In this document: one piece after another, positions 1 through 5,393 of the stretch | Layout: the number at the start of each line of letters is the position of its first letter | Position numbering within the stretch: the first letter of the stretch is position 1 | Assembly: GCA_020723225.1 (NCBI GenBank) | Contig: DYJG01000216.1 | Span: 1-5,494 of the forward strand | Source of the DNA: Desulfobacca acetoxidans | GTDB taxonomy: Bacteria; Desulfobacterota; Desulfobaccia; Desulfobaccales; 0-14-0-80-60-11 | Length of the DNA: 5,494 nucleotides | Reading direction: 5' to 3' | Notes under the pieces: model-generated | What the model saw: only the letters and a program-made list of their open reading frames with translations | Database searches by the model: none | What the model was told of the DNA's origin: nothing | Made by a program: the position numbers and the translations under genes

Positions 1-98
1 TGGATCTCGTCGACTATCAGAAGCATTTTTTCCTTGTCGCAGAGTTTTCTGAGCGCGCGCATGAAATCGTCGGTAGCAGGGATAACGCCGGCCTCGCC
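1..98 (-). pseudogene. Internal fragment of a class-III (acetylornithine-type) aminotransferase
   Basis: In the minus-strand frame whose codons end at base 3, positions 98 to 3 encode 32 residues beginning GEAGVIPATDDF and ending LLIVDEI; the last two bases start a codon that could be Q. This matches the stretch of class-III pyridoxal-phosphate aminotransferases (ArgD, GabT and relatives) that reads EPxxGEGGVIPA, then a helix with LRxLCD, then LLIxDE(V/I)Q, where the Asp of DEVQ contacts the cofactor pyridine nitrogen. Acetylornithine aminotransferase (argD) is the first candidate, but this length cannot separate sub-families. Immediately upstream in this frame the codons read W-S-F instead of the expected P-I-Q or similar, so homology begins abruptly at about base 98. 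The fragment has no start of its own and is fused to the glycosyltransferase in a different frame. The gene presumably continues beyond the left edge. Confidence 0.7.
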
Positions 99-1011
99 AA
101 AAGACCAAAACGGAGACGGCCGTCAGGATTATGCCGGCGCCCAGAGCCTGCCAGAGAGGAATGGTATCCAGGGGGTGGGGGTAAAGCACGGCCAGGCCGG
201 TGGGCCAGAACATCTTCCAAAGATACCACACGAAAGCCACCAGCGCGCAGGCCACCCGGCTGCTCCCAGGGATTTCCTCCAGCAGGGCCACGGCCCCCAC
301 TTCCTTTTGGGCATACCAGGTGATTATCCCAAAAACCGCGGCCAGGGCCAAGAGGGGTAATTTCTCCAGAATCAGGCCCTTGGCGGACCCCTCATCCTGC
401 GTCCAGCGGCCCAGGGGCCAGTAGTCCAGGAACAGGAGGACCAAGGGCAGGGTCACCACCATGGGTTTGCTCATCAGTCCCAGGGTAAAGCAGAGAAGGA
501 GCAAACCGTATCTCCCCCGGCCCGGGCGTTCACCGAACTTGAGATAGGCCCACAGGGCGAGCAGCCAGAAAAAGGCGCTCAGCACGTCTTTCCTTTCCGC
601 CACCCAGGCCACCGACTCCACATGAAGAGGATGCCAGGCAAACAGCGCCGCGGCCAGGAACGCCGGCCCCAGGTCGCCGGTGGCGCGTTGCAGCCAAAAG
701 AATAATAATAAGGTATTGGCGAGATGGAAAAGCAGATTGGTGAGGTGGTGTCCGCCGGGGGCCAGCCCGAAGATTTGCACGTCCAGCAGATGGGAGAACC
801 AGGTCAAGGGCGTCCAGTTGCCCCCCCGGGTGGTGGTGAAGGCCCAGATGATCCCTTGGCGGGAGAGGCCTTCCTGGACTGCAGGATTTTCGGTGAGCAG
901 GTAGGCGTCGTCGAACTGGATGAATCGGTGCTGGCCGACTTCCCCAAAGGCAATCAAGGTGGCCGCCACCAAGGCGAGGCAAGCCAGAATTTGCCGGCTG
1001 CGGGGAGTCAT
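1..1011 (-). CDS. TMTC-like polytopic membrane glycosyltransferase, N-terminal part; 3' end replaced at a junction
   Basis: Translation from the ATG at 1011 stays open to the window edge (337 codons). It has the hallmarks of bacterial membrane proteins related to TMTC/PMT O-mannosyltransferases (GT-C fold, DUF1736-like, usually followed by TPR repeats). Visible are a first hydrophobic helix (residues 8-24), an FDD acidic motif in the first extracytoplasmic loop (33-35), NWTPLTW (65-71), GHHLTNLLFH (87-96), HPLHVESVAWVAERKD (127-142), SKPM (181-184), LDYWPLGR (195-202) and YPHP (277-280), with about eight hydrophobic segments in all. Family members would probably transfer sugar from a lipid carrier at the membrane; the substrate is unknown. 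A weak AGAGG lies 12 bases upstream of the ATG. Family-like sequence ends around residues 305-312; the last roughly 25 codons are an out-of-frame reading of an aminotransferase gene. The rest of the membrane domain and any TPR region are therefore missing. Family call firm, function inferred. Confidence 0.85.
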   Translation of the reverse strand, partial: MTPRSRQILACLALVAATLIAFGEVGQHRFIQFDDAYLLTENPAVQEGLSRQGIIWAFTTTRGGNWTPLTWFSHLLDVQIFGLAPGGHHLTNLLFHLANTLLLFFWLQRATGDLGPAFLAAALFAWHPLHVESVAWVAERKDVLSAFFWLLALWAYLKFGERPGRGRYGLLLLCFTLGLMSKPMVVTLPLVLLFLDYWPLGRWTQDEGSAKGLILEKLPLLALAAVFGIITWYAQKEVGAVALLEEIPGSSRVACALVAFVWYLWKMFWPTGLAVLYPHPLDTIPLWQALGAGIILTAVSVLVFWRGRRYPCYRRFHARAQKTLRQGKNASDSRRDP

Positions 1012-1137
1012 GTCCCGTTTTAACCTCTACCCGAAGACGGGATCAGGGGGGAGTTAACGTCTAAAATGCAAAATCCGAGCATACCGGCCCTAAACCAACT
1101 GGCGCAGGGGGACAGGGCTGATTATCTTATGGCATAG

Positions 1138-1166
1138 TTGACCGGCTATGGGGTAATAATTATTCG
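1138..1166 (+). promoter_or_regulatory. Possible sigma-70 promoter for the zinc-ribbon gene
   Basis: TTGACC at 1138-1143 matches five of six bases of the -35 consensus, and TATTCG follows after a 17-base spacer at 1161-1166. The -10 is poor. The AT palindrome 1155-1164 overlaps the spacer and -10, where a repressor operator would be expected. The leader would be about 115 bases long. This is a weak, visual call. Confidence 0.25.
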
Positions 1167-1240
1167 GCATCCAAGAAAATTTCAAACCCCAGGGCTGCCT
1201 ATCCAAGTCAAGGAATCAAAGACTTATCATAACTTACGGC

Positions 1241-1255
1241 TGAGCCGGCGGCTCA
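1241..1255. repeat. Short perfect hairpin in the 5' leader of the zinc-ribbon gene
   Basis: TGAGCC and GGCTCA form a six-base-pair stem around a GGC loop, 31 bases before the start codon at 1287. There is no T-run, so it is not a terminator. It could be an operator half-site pair or an mRNA leader structure; nothing in the sequence decides between these. Confidence 0.4.
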
Positions 1256-1273
1256 TGAATGACTGCTCTCGAG

Positions 1274-1279
1274 AAAGGA
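1274..1279 (+). promoter_or_regulatory. Ribosome binding site of the zinc-ribbon gene
   Basis: AAAGGA lies seven bases before the ATG at 1287. It is the best Shine-Dalgarno match in the window and supports this start codon. Confidence 0.75.
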
Positions 1280-1286
1280 ATGACAC

Positions 1287-1811
1287 ATGGGAAGATACGA
1301 TGAAAGCAAAAAGTCCAGCGGCGCCAAGGGCAAAAAGTTCGGACATGTCGGCCGGGTGGAAGACCCCTACCTCCCGGAAGAAGGCCAGGAAGCATCCCTC
1401 TGCAGTGACTGTAACGCCCTTTACCAAAATAAGCGCTGGTTTTATGACGAAAAGCTGGCCCAGCGGCTGGCCGGCACGGCCAAAGTCCGGCAGGTGGTCT
1501 GCCCCACCTGCCGTAAGGTTAAAGAACAGTATCCGGAAGGGTATTTGACCTTAAGCGGCGATTTTTTTGCGGAACGCAAGGATGAGGTCGTCACCCTTCT
1601 AAAGAACGAGGCTGCCAGGGTCTCATCCCGGAGTGTCCTGGACCGGGTGATCACCATGACCGAAATAGGCAAAAACGAGCTGGAAGTGAAGACCACTACT
1701 GAAAAGTTGGCCCAACATTTGGGCCGCGCAATCTATCGGGCCTACAAGGGAGAGTTGGATTTTCGTTGGTCGGAGACGAACCCGTTGGTCCGGGTCTATT
1801 GGACCCGGTAA
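1287..1811 (+). CDS. Small zinc-ribbon protein, BCAM0308/NMD3-like family
   Basis: This complete 174-residue protein starts at an ATG with a good ribosome binding site. Residues 1-20 are rich in Lys, Ser and Gly and probably disordered. Two CxxC pairs, CSDC at 39-42 and CPTC at 72-75, about 30 residues apart, form a likely single zinc ribbon; the intervening segment contains the aromatic RWFYDEK stretch. The C-terminal half (about 85-174) has the pattern GYLTLSGDF, a basic/acidic helix, then TTEKLAQHLGRAI and a final VRVYWTR. This resembles small bacterial proteins named BCAM0308 family, which share the zinc-ribbon start of the ribosome-export adaptor NMD3. The family name is from memory. No signal peptide or membrane segment is present, so it is probably cytosolic. 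The molecular role is unknown; nucleic-acid or ribosome binding is only a guess from the zinc ribbon. It is monocistronic: its terminator lies 53 bases beyond the stop and the next gene is convergent. Confidence 0.85.
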   Translation: MGRYDESKKSSGAKGKKFGHVGRVEDPYLPEEGQEASLCSDCNALYQNKRWFYDEKLAQRLAGTAKVRQVVCPTCRKVKEQYPEGYLTLSGDFFAERKDEVVTLLKNEAARVSSRSVLDRVITMTEIGKNELEVKTTTEKLAQHLGRAIYRAYKGELDFRWSETNPLVRVYWTR

Positions 1812-1816
1812 AAGAC

Positions 1817-1844
1817 GGTTGTTAGTTTTCAGTTTTTGGTTTCC
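1817..1844 (+). repeat. Degenerate 7-base tandem repeat just after the zinc-ribbon gene stop codon
   Basis: Within six bases of the TAA the sequence runs into AGTTTTC (1824-1830), AGTTTTT (1831-1837) and GGTTTCC (1838-1844), a period-7 repeat with consensus RGTTTTC. The same unit, in the sense orientation, follows the stop of the right-hand HD-GYP gene (4257-4274). Confidence 0.45.
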
Positions 1845-1863
1845 GTTGAAAAGATGTGTATCC

Positions 1864-1895
1864 AAGCCGGGGACCCTGGGCCCCCGGCTTTTTTT
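1864..1895 (+). terminator. Rho-independent terminator of the zinc-ribbon gene
   Basis: AAGCCGGGG (1864-1872) pairs with CCCCGGCTT (1882-1890) in a nine-base-pair stem with a nine-base loop. Seven T residues follow at 1889-1895 and more T-rich sequence runs to 1904. It points in the plus direction. On the minus strand the stem is not followed by a T-run, so it should work poorly for the convergent HD-GYP gene ending at 1906. Confidence 0.9.
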
Positions 1896-1905
1896 GTTCT
1901 TTTTC

Positions 1906-2940
1906 TTACCCGCCCCCCAGAAACTTCACAAAGAAAGTGAGGAAATTAGGATCGAAAAGCTTGCTCTTTTCCCAATCATTGCGCATGATCCAGAGAGCTT
2001 TCTGGGGCTTCATGGCGGGGCGCCAGGGGCGTTCTGCAGTCATGGCTTCATAGCTGTCCAGGATGCGCAAAATCCTGGCCCAGGGTTGAGTGGCGCTGAT
2101 CTTTAACCCCTGGGGGTAGCCGGAGCCGTCACCGTTTTCGTGGTGCTGCAGGACCATCTCAAGGCCCTCCCAGCGCATATTGACAAACTCCTGCATCATG
2201 CGAAAGCCGTCCAGGGGATGGCGTTTAACCTGGGCCATTTCTTCTTCGGTGAGCTGCCCCTTTTTCTCCAAGATGGCCCGTGGGGTGCGGATCAGACCGA
2301 TGTCGTGAACCAGGGCGGCCAATCCGAAAGCCCGGATATGCTCCTGATCCCAATTTAGAAAGCTGGTGAAGGCCAATCCCAGCAGGCAGACATTGAGGCA
2401 GTGGGCGCTAATGCGGTAACTATGCCGTCTGAGGTCCAATAAATTCAAGATGATATGGCGGTCGCTCTCGATTAAATCAAAGAAGTTATCCAAATATTTC
2501 ATGGCCAGCTTGACATGTTCCCCGGTGCGGACGGTTTCACTGGCAAAAAAATTGATAGTCCAGATATTAATGGCATCATAGACCCGCAGGCTTTTTTCCA
2601 AATCGGTTTTATTGGGGTCGGCCAACAGCAGATCCAGGTTGTGATGGAGATATTGCATTACCCGGTCCATCTCTTCCAGGGAGATATAGACACAGGAAAT
2701 CTTGAGGTCGAGCAGCTTCTGTTGCCAATCCCTCCGAAAAACTTCACCCCGCTCGCATCCTTTGATAATTTGGGGATCCGTTTCCCCTTGTTTTTTGACC
2801 TTTAGATAAATATCAAAGGGGACCTCCCAATCTACGCTCAAATTTCGCAAGGGCAGGGGCCCATAGCCCCCTGCCTCTTCCAGATTGAAAGAAACCGGGG
2901 CTTCATTTGCTTCTAAAGCTAGCTCAAGAAGGTCAGTCAT
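1906..2940 (-). CDS. HD-GYP domain protein, left-hand copy of a tandem triplet
   Basis: This 344-residue protein is read from the ATG at 2940; a TTG at 2961 would add seven residues, but the ATG aligns with the starts of the other two copies. The N-terminal region (1 to about 150) contains GYGPLPLRNL, a segment around FDIYLKVKKQGE and a helix-rich stretch; I recognise no named domain. The C-terminal region (about 175-320) is an HD-GYP domain of the cyclic-di-GMP phosphodiesterase superfamily. Metal ligands visible are H180 (AHCLNV), H212-D213 (VHDIGL), H241 (KRHPLDG), H266-H267 and D295 (ILDSYEAMT). The signature HHENGDGSGYP is intact. HDxGK reads HDIGL, so the usual lysine is leucine (L216). 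There is no glutamate four residues before H180, so a two-metal rather than three-metal site is expected. No receiver domain, signal peptide or membrane helix is seen. It is last in the array and lacks a visible terminator of its own. Confidence 0.9.
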   Translation of the reverse strand: MTDLLELALEANEAPVSFNLEEAGGYGPLPLRNLSVDWEVPFDIYLKVKKQGETDPQIIKGCERGEVFRRDWQQKLLDLKISCVYISLEEMDRVMQYLHHNLDLLLADPNKTDLEKSLRVYDAINIWTINFFASETVRTGEHVKLAMKYLDNFFDLIESDRHIILNLLDLRRHSYRISAHCLNVCLLGLAFTSFLNWDQEHIRAFGLAALVHDIGLIRTPRAILEKKGQLTEEEMAQVKRHPLDGFRMMQEFVNMRWEGLEMVLQHHENGDGSGYPQGLKISATQPWARILRILDSYEAMTAERPWRPAMKPQKALWIMRNDWEKSKLFDPNFLTFFVKFLGGG

Positions 2941-3052
2941 CGCTGGTGAAGGGGAAATCAATCGCTGCTATAAATTATTCCGGGTTATGCCAAATCCCAC
3001 ACCAACCTCAGGTTACTACACTTTCATTAAGGCTAAAAGCAAAAGATTCCTC
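2941..3052. other. Spacer between middle and left-hand HD-GYP genes
   Basis: This 112-base spacer holds no hairpin with a T-run, so read-through from the middle gene is plausible. No clear Shine-Dalgarno sequence precedes the left-hand gene. A TTGGCA (2988-2993) and TATAGC (2967-2972) pair on the minus strand has only a 15-base spacer and is not called as a promoter. Confidence 0.4.
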
Positions 3053-4090
3053 CTACCTGCCAGCCAGAAATTTAATAAAGGCCGTCAGGTAATTCTGGTC
3101 GAAGAGCTTGCTCTTCTTCCAATCGCTGTGCATGGTCCAGATGGCGTCTATCGGGTCCATGGCCTCGCGCCAGGAACGCTTGTGGGTCATGGCCTCGTAA
3201 CTATCCAGAATCCGGCAGATTCGAGCCCAGGTGTGGATCTGCGGGGTCTTCAGGCCCAGGGGATAGCCGGTGCCGTCACCGTTTTCATGGTGCTGCAATA
3301 CCATCTGCAAGGCCTCCCAACGCAGATTGGCGAAACCCTGCACCAGGCGGCCGCCGTCCAGGGGGTGGCGCTTGATTTGCAGCATTTCTTCGGGAGTGAG
3401 CCCCCCTTTTTTCTCCAGGATGGCCAGGGGCACCCGGGCCAGTCCTATATCATGGATCAAGGCTCCCAGGCCGAACCCCAGGATCTTGTCCCGTTTCCAG
3501 CCCAGGTAGTCGGTAAAGGCCATTCCCAGCAGGCAGACATTGAGGCAGTGGGCGTAGAGGCGGGTGCTTTTGTGGCGGCCGATTTTCATTAAATCCCAGA
3601 TGCTCTGGTCGTCGCCCCGGATCAACGGAAATAAGGATCCCAGAAATTTCAGGGCCACCCTGACTTCCTCAACGGTGCGGGCCTCCTCGTTATTAAAGAA
3701 GTTCATGGACCACAACTGCATTACGTCGCAGACCTGAACGCCTTTTTCCAGATTGCTTTTGACGTTCTCCTTCAGGGCCAGTTCCAGGTAATGATTGACA
3801 TAATGCATTACCAGGCTCATCTCTTCCAGGGCGACATAGACGCAGGGAATCCGGAGCTGGAGCAGTTTCTGATGCCAATCTTCCAGGTAGACCTCGCCCC
3901 GGGCGCAACCCTTAATAAAGTGGGGGTTCTCCTGGCCCCTTTTTTTCATCTTAAAGAAGACATTGAAGGGGACTTCCCGGTTGACATTCAGGTTCCGCAA
4001 AGGCAGGGGCACATAGCCCTCCGCCACTTCCAGACCGGGGGTGATCAGGATTTCGCCGGCGTCTACGAATCGCTTCAGAAATTCGGTCAT
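3053..4090 (-). CDS. HD-GYP domain protein, middle copy of a tandem triplet
   Basis: This 345-residue protein starts at the ATG at 4090, chosen because its MTEFL start aligns with the other copies; an in-frame ATG at 4102 adds four residues. It has the same two-part build as its neighbours. The N-terminal region carries GYVPLPLRNL and HFIKGCARGEV; the C-terminal half is HD-GYP. Ligands: H181 (AHCLNV), H213-D214 (IHDIGL), H242 (KRHPLDG), H267-H268 and D296, with HHENGDGTGYP intact and leucine (L217) in place of the HDxGK lysine. By eye it is the most diverged copy: it reads RSWREAM where the others read RPWRPAM, and AILEKKG is preceded by ARVPL rather than IRTPR. Cyclic-di-GMP hydrolysis is the family activity; whether this variant is active is unknown. 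A TATAAT sits at 4110-4115 on its strand, so it may have its own promoter just after the palindromic element. Confidence 0.9.
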   Translation of the reverse strand: MTEFLKRFVDAGEILITPGLEVAEGYVPLPLRNLNVNREVPFNVFFKMKKRGQENPHFIKGCARGEVYLEDWHQKLLQLRIPCVYVALEEMSLVMHYVNHYLELALKENVKSNLEKGVQVCDVMQLWSMNFFNNEEARTVEEVRVALKFLGSLFPLIRGDDQSIWDLMKIGRHKSTRLYAHCLNVCLLGMAFTDYLGWKRDKILGFGLGALIHDIGLARVPLAILEKKGGLTPEEMLQIKRHPLDGGRLVQGFANLRWEALQMVLQHHENGDGTGYPLGLKTPQIHTWARICRILDSYEAMTHKRSWREAMDPIDAIWTMHSDWKKSKLFDQNYLTAFIKFLAGR

Positions 4091-4109
4091 ATGATCCGTC
4101 ATGCGATTA

Positions 4110-4115
4110 ATTATA
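4110..4115 (-). promoter_or_regulatory. Candidate -10 box for the middle HD-GYP gene
   Basis: A perfect TATAAT occurs on the minus strand, read from 4115 to 4110. Transcription would start near 4103, giving a leader of about a dozen bases to the ATG at 4090 or an almost leaderless message from the ATG at 4102. The -35 position (about 4133-4138) reads GCGCAT, a poor match lying in the edge of the palindromic element, so an activator or another sigma factor would be needed. Confidence 0.35.
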
Positions 4116-4130
4116 CTGAGTGACTTAATT

Positions 4131-4227
4131 AAATGCGCTTAGCATTCTCTGCGCCCTCTGCGCCTCTGCGAGAAACCTTTTTATCTCGCAGAGACGCAGA
4201 GAGCGCAGAGATGAATAATGCGCAATT
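4131..4227. repeat. Large imperfect palindrome of the CTCTGCG interspersed type
   Basis: The left arm (4143-4173) and right arm (4184-4213) are near-perfect reverse complements around a 10-base loop (4174-4183), with about two mismatches and one indel. Weaker symmetry extends outward to about 4131 and 4227, where TGCGC and GCGCA face each other. Each arm holds three CTCTGCG or CGCAGAG units. One plus-strand frame reads through it as SRRDAESAE, a peptide I recall as common in spurious small ORFs of environmental bacteria, which suggests a widespread interspersed repeat. It carries no transposase and lies between two HD-GYP genes. It could fold in RNA and limit read-through or protect the 3' end of the upstream message. 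Confidence 0.8.
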
Positions 4228-4256
4228 ATTTATGTCGTTTTGCATAACAATCTTTT

Positions 4257-4274
4257 ACCGAAAACCGAAAACCG
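4257..4274 (-). repeat. 7-base tandem repeat just after the right-hand HD-GYP stop codon
   Basis: On the plus strand ACCGAAA repeats at 4257-4263 and 4264-4270, with a partial third unit at 4271-4274. Read in the sense direction of the gene ending at 4278 it is GGTTTTC repeated, starting about three bases beyond the TAA. It matches the period and consensus of the repeat at 1817-1844. Confidence 0.5.
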
Positions 4275-4277
4275 TAC

Positions 4278-5312
4278 TTACCCGGTGGCCAGAAATTTTA
4301 CAAAGGCCTGCAGGTAATAGTGGTCGAAGAGCTTGTTCTTTTGCCAATCGTCGGCCATGCCCCACAGGGCTTTCTTGGGCTCCATGGCCGGCCGCCAGGG
4401 CCGCTCGGAGGTCATGGCTTCATAACTGTCTAGAATCCGCAGAATCCGGGACCACGGTTTAATGGCGGTAATCTTCAGACCCTCCGGGTATCCGGAGCCG
4501 TCTCCGTTCTCGTGATGCTGTAAAACCATCTGCAAGGATTCCCAACGCATAAAGGCCAAATCCTGCAGCATGCGAAAGCCGTCAATGGGATGGCGCTTGA
4601 TCTTAAATAACTCATCTTCGTTGAGCTTCCCCTTTTTCTCCAGGATAGCCCGGGGGGTGCGGATCAAACCGAGGTCATGAATCAAGGCCCCCAACCCGAA
4701 CCATTTGATCTTGTCCCGATCCCACCCCAGGAATTTGGTGAAAGCCATCCCCAGCAAGGCGACATTGAGGCAATGGGTATAAAGGTGAAAGCTGGTCCGC
4801 CTGATATCCCGAAGATACAACATCTTCTGGCGGTCGCCCTTGATCGTCTGGAACAAGGCATCCAGGTTGTTTAAGGCCAGCTTGATTTGCGGCCCGGTGC
4901 GGGCTTCTTCGCTGTTAAAAAATTGGAAGGTCCACATATGCGCGGCGTCGCAGACCTGCATGCCCTTTTCCAGGTCACTCCGGCTGTCGTCCGCCAACAC
5001 TGAATCCACCTGCTGCTGCAAATACTGCATGACCCGATCCATATCCCCCAAGGAGAAATAAACGGAAGGAATCTTGAGCCGGGCCAGTTTCTGGTGCCAT
5101 TCTTTCAGGAAAACCTCCCCCTTGGGGCAACCTCTAATAAAATGAGGCTTTGTTTCCCCTTTCTGTTTAATTTTTAAATAGACATCAAACGTCAGTTCCC
5201 TCCCCACCGCCAGGTTTCGCAAGGGCAAAGGCCCGTAGCCCTCCTCCTCTTCCAGGCCGGGAAACAGAGGAACTTCATCCGCATCTAATTGTTGTTGAAA
5301 AACGTCAGCCAT
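4278..5312 (-). CDS. HD-GYP domain protein, right-hand (first) copy of a tandem triplet
   Basis: This 344-residue protein is read from the ATG at 5312; a TTG at 5327 would add five residues. The ATG is preferred because its MADVF start matches the other copies, although the ribosome binding site (GGA about a dozen bases upstream) is weak. The N-terminal region has GYGPLPLRNL, FDVYLKIKQKGE and HFIRGCPKGEV, no domain I can name. The HD-GYP half shows H180 (THCLNV), H212-D213 (IHDLGL), H241 (KRHPIDG), H266-H267 and D295 (ILDSYEAMT), with HHENGDGSGYP intact and leucine (L216) instead of the HDxGK lysine. Ligand numbering is identical to the left-hand copy, with no indel between them in this region, and the two look closer to each other than to the middle copy. 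It lies 81 bases after an RNase R-like gene on the same strand with no terminator between, so it may be co-transcribed with it. Confidence 0.9.
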   Translation of the reverse strand: MADVFQQQLDADEVPLFPGLEEEEGYGPLPLRNLAVGRELTFDVYLKIKQKGETKPHFIRGCPKGEVFLKEWHQKLARLKIPSVYFSLGDMDRVMQYLQQQVDSVLADDSRSDLEKGMQVCDAAHMWTFQFFNSEEARTGPQIKLALNNLDALFQTIKGDRQKMLYLRDIRRTSFHLYTHCLNVALLGMAFTKFLGWDRDKIKWFGLGALIHDLGLIRTPRAILEKKGKLNEDELFKIKRHPIDGFRMLQDLAFMRWESLQMVLQHHENGDGSGYPEGLKITAIKPWSRILRILDSYEAMTSERPWRPAMEPKKALWGMADDWQKNKLFDHYYLQAFVKFLATG

Positions 5313-5393
5313 AGTTTCTAGGTCCAATGATGATCGGTTGGGGTTTGAGGCCGCGCCTCTTCGAAGGCCATGGCCCCCGGGACCGGAATTCTT
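5313..5393. other. Spacer between the RNase R-like gene and first HD-GYP gene
   Basis: This spacer contains a perfect palindrome GGCCATGGCC (5366-5375) and a small hairpin GAGGC-CGC-GCCTC (5347-5359). Neither is followed by a T-run on the minus strand, so no intrinsic terminator is seen. No convincing promoter was found. Confidence 0.4.

Larger units (their letters stand above)
1012..1286. other. Divergent intergenic region
   Basis: This 275-base spacer separates the divergently transcribed glycosyltransferase and zinc-ribbon genes, so both promoters should lie here. No convincing coding frame was seen. Visible elements are a 10-base perfect AT palindrome AATAATTATT at 1155-1164, a compact hairpin at 1241-1255 (TGAGCC, loop GGC, GGCTCA) and an inverted repeat at 1013-1018/1037-1042. 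The best plus-strand promoter guess is TTGACC at 1138-1143 with TATTCG at 1161-1166 (17-base spacer). Its -10 is weak and it overlaps the AT palindrome. I saw no good sigma-70 pair on the minus strand. Confidence 0.5.

Noticed and set aside
530..982. A 150-codon minus-strand open frame rich in Arg, Pro and Gly
   Set aside because: It is an out-of-frame reading of the glycosyltransferase, whose correct frame gives clean transmembrane and family motifs over the same bases.
2967..2993. TTGGCA and TATAGC as a promoter for the left-hand HD-GYP gene
   Set aside because: The spacer is only 15 bases and the -10 is weak; a sigma-54 reading (TGGCAT) also fails for lack of a TTGC-type -12 element.
2885..3592. 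A 235-codon plus-strand open frame
   Set aside because: It lies antisense across the middle and left-hand HD-GYP genes, which carry strong family motifs on the other strand; its own translation shows no recognisable motif.
4131..4227. Clustered CTCTGCG units as a CRISPR array
   Set aside because: The units are 7 bases long, nearly adjacent and arranged as one inverted repeat; there are no regular 25-40 base repeats with unique spacers and no cas genes.
4133..4462. A 109-codon plus-strand open frame containing SRRDAESAE
   Set aside because: Its first part is a translation of the palindromic repeat and the rest is antisense to the right-hand HD-GYP gene; repeats of this type commonly produce spurious small ORFs.
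1906..5312. HD-GYP copies as decaying duplicates
   Set aside because: All three frames are intact over the full length, with every predicted metal ligand and the GYP signature kept, which argues against pseudogenes.
5347..5375. Hairpins after the RNase R-like gene as a terminator
   Set aside because: The stems are short and no T-run follows on the minus strand.
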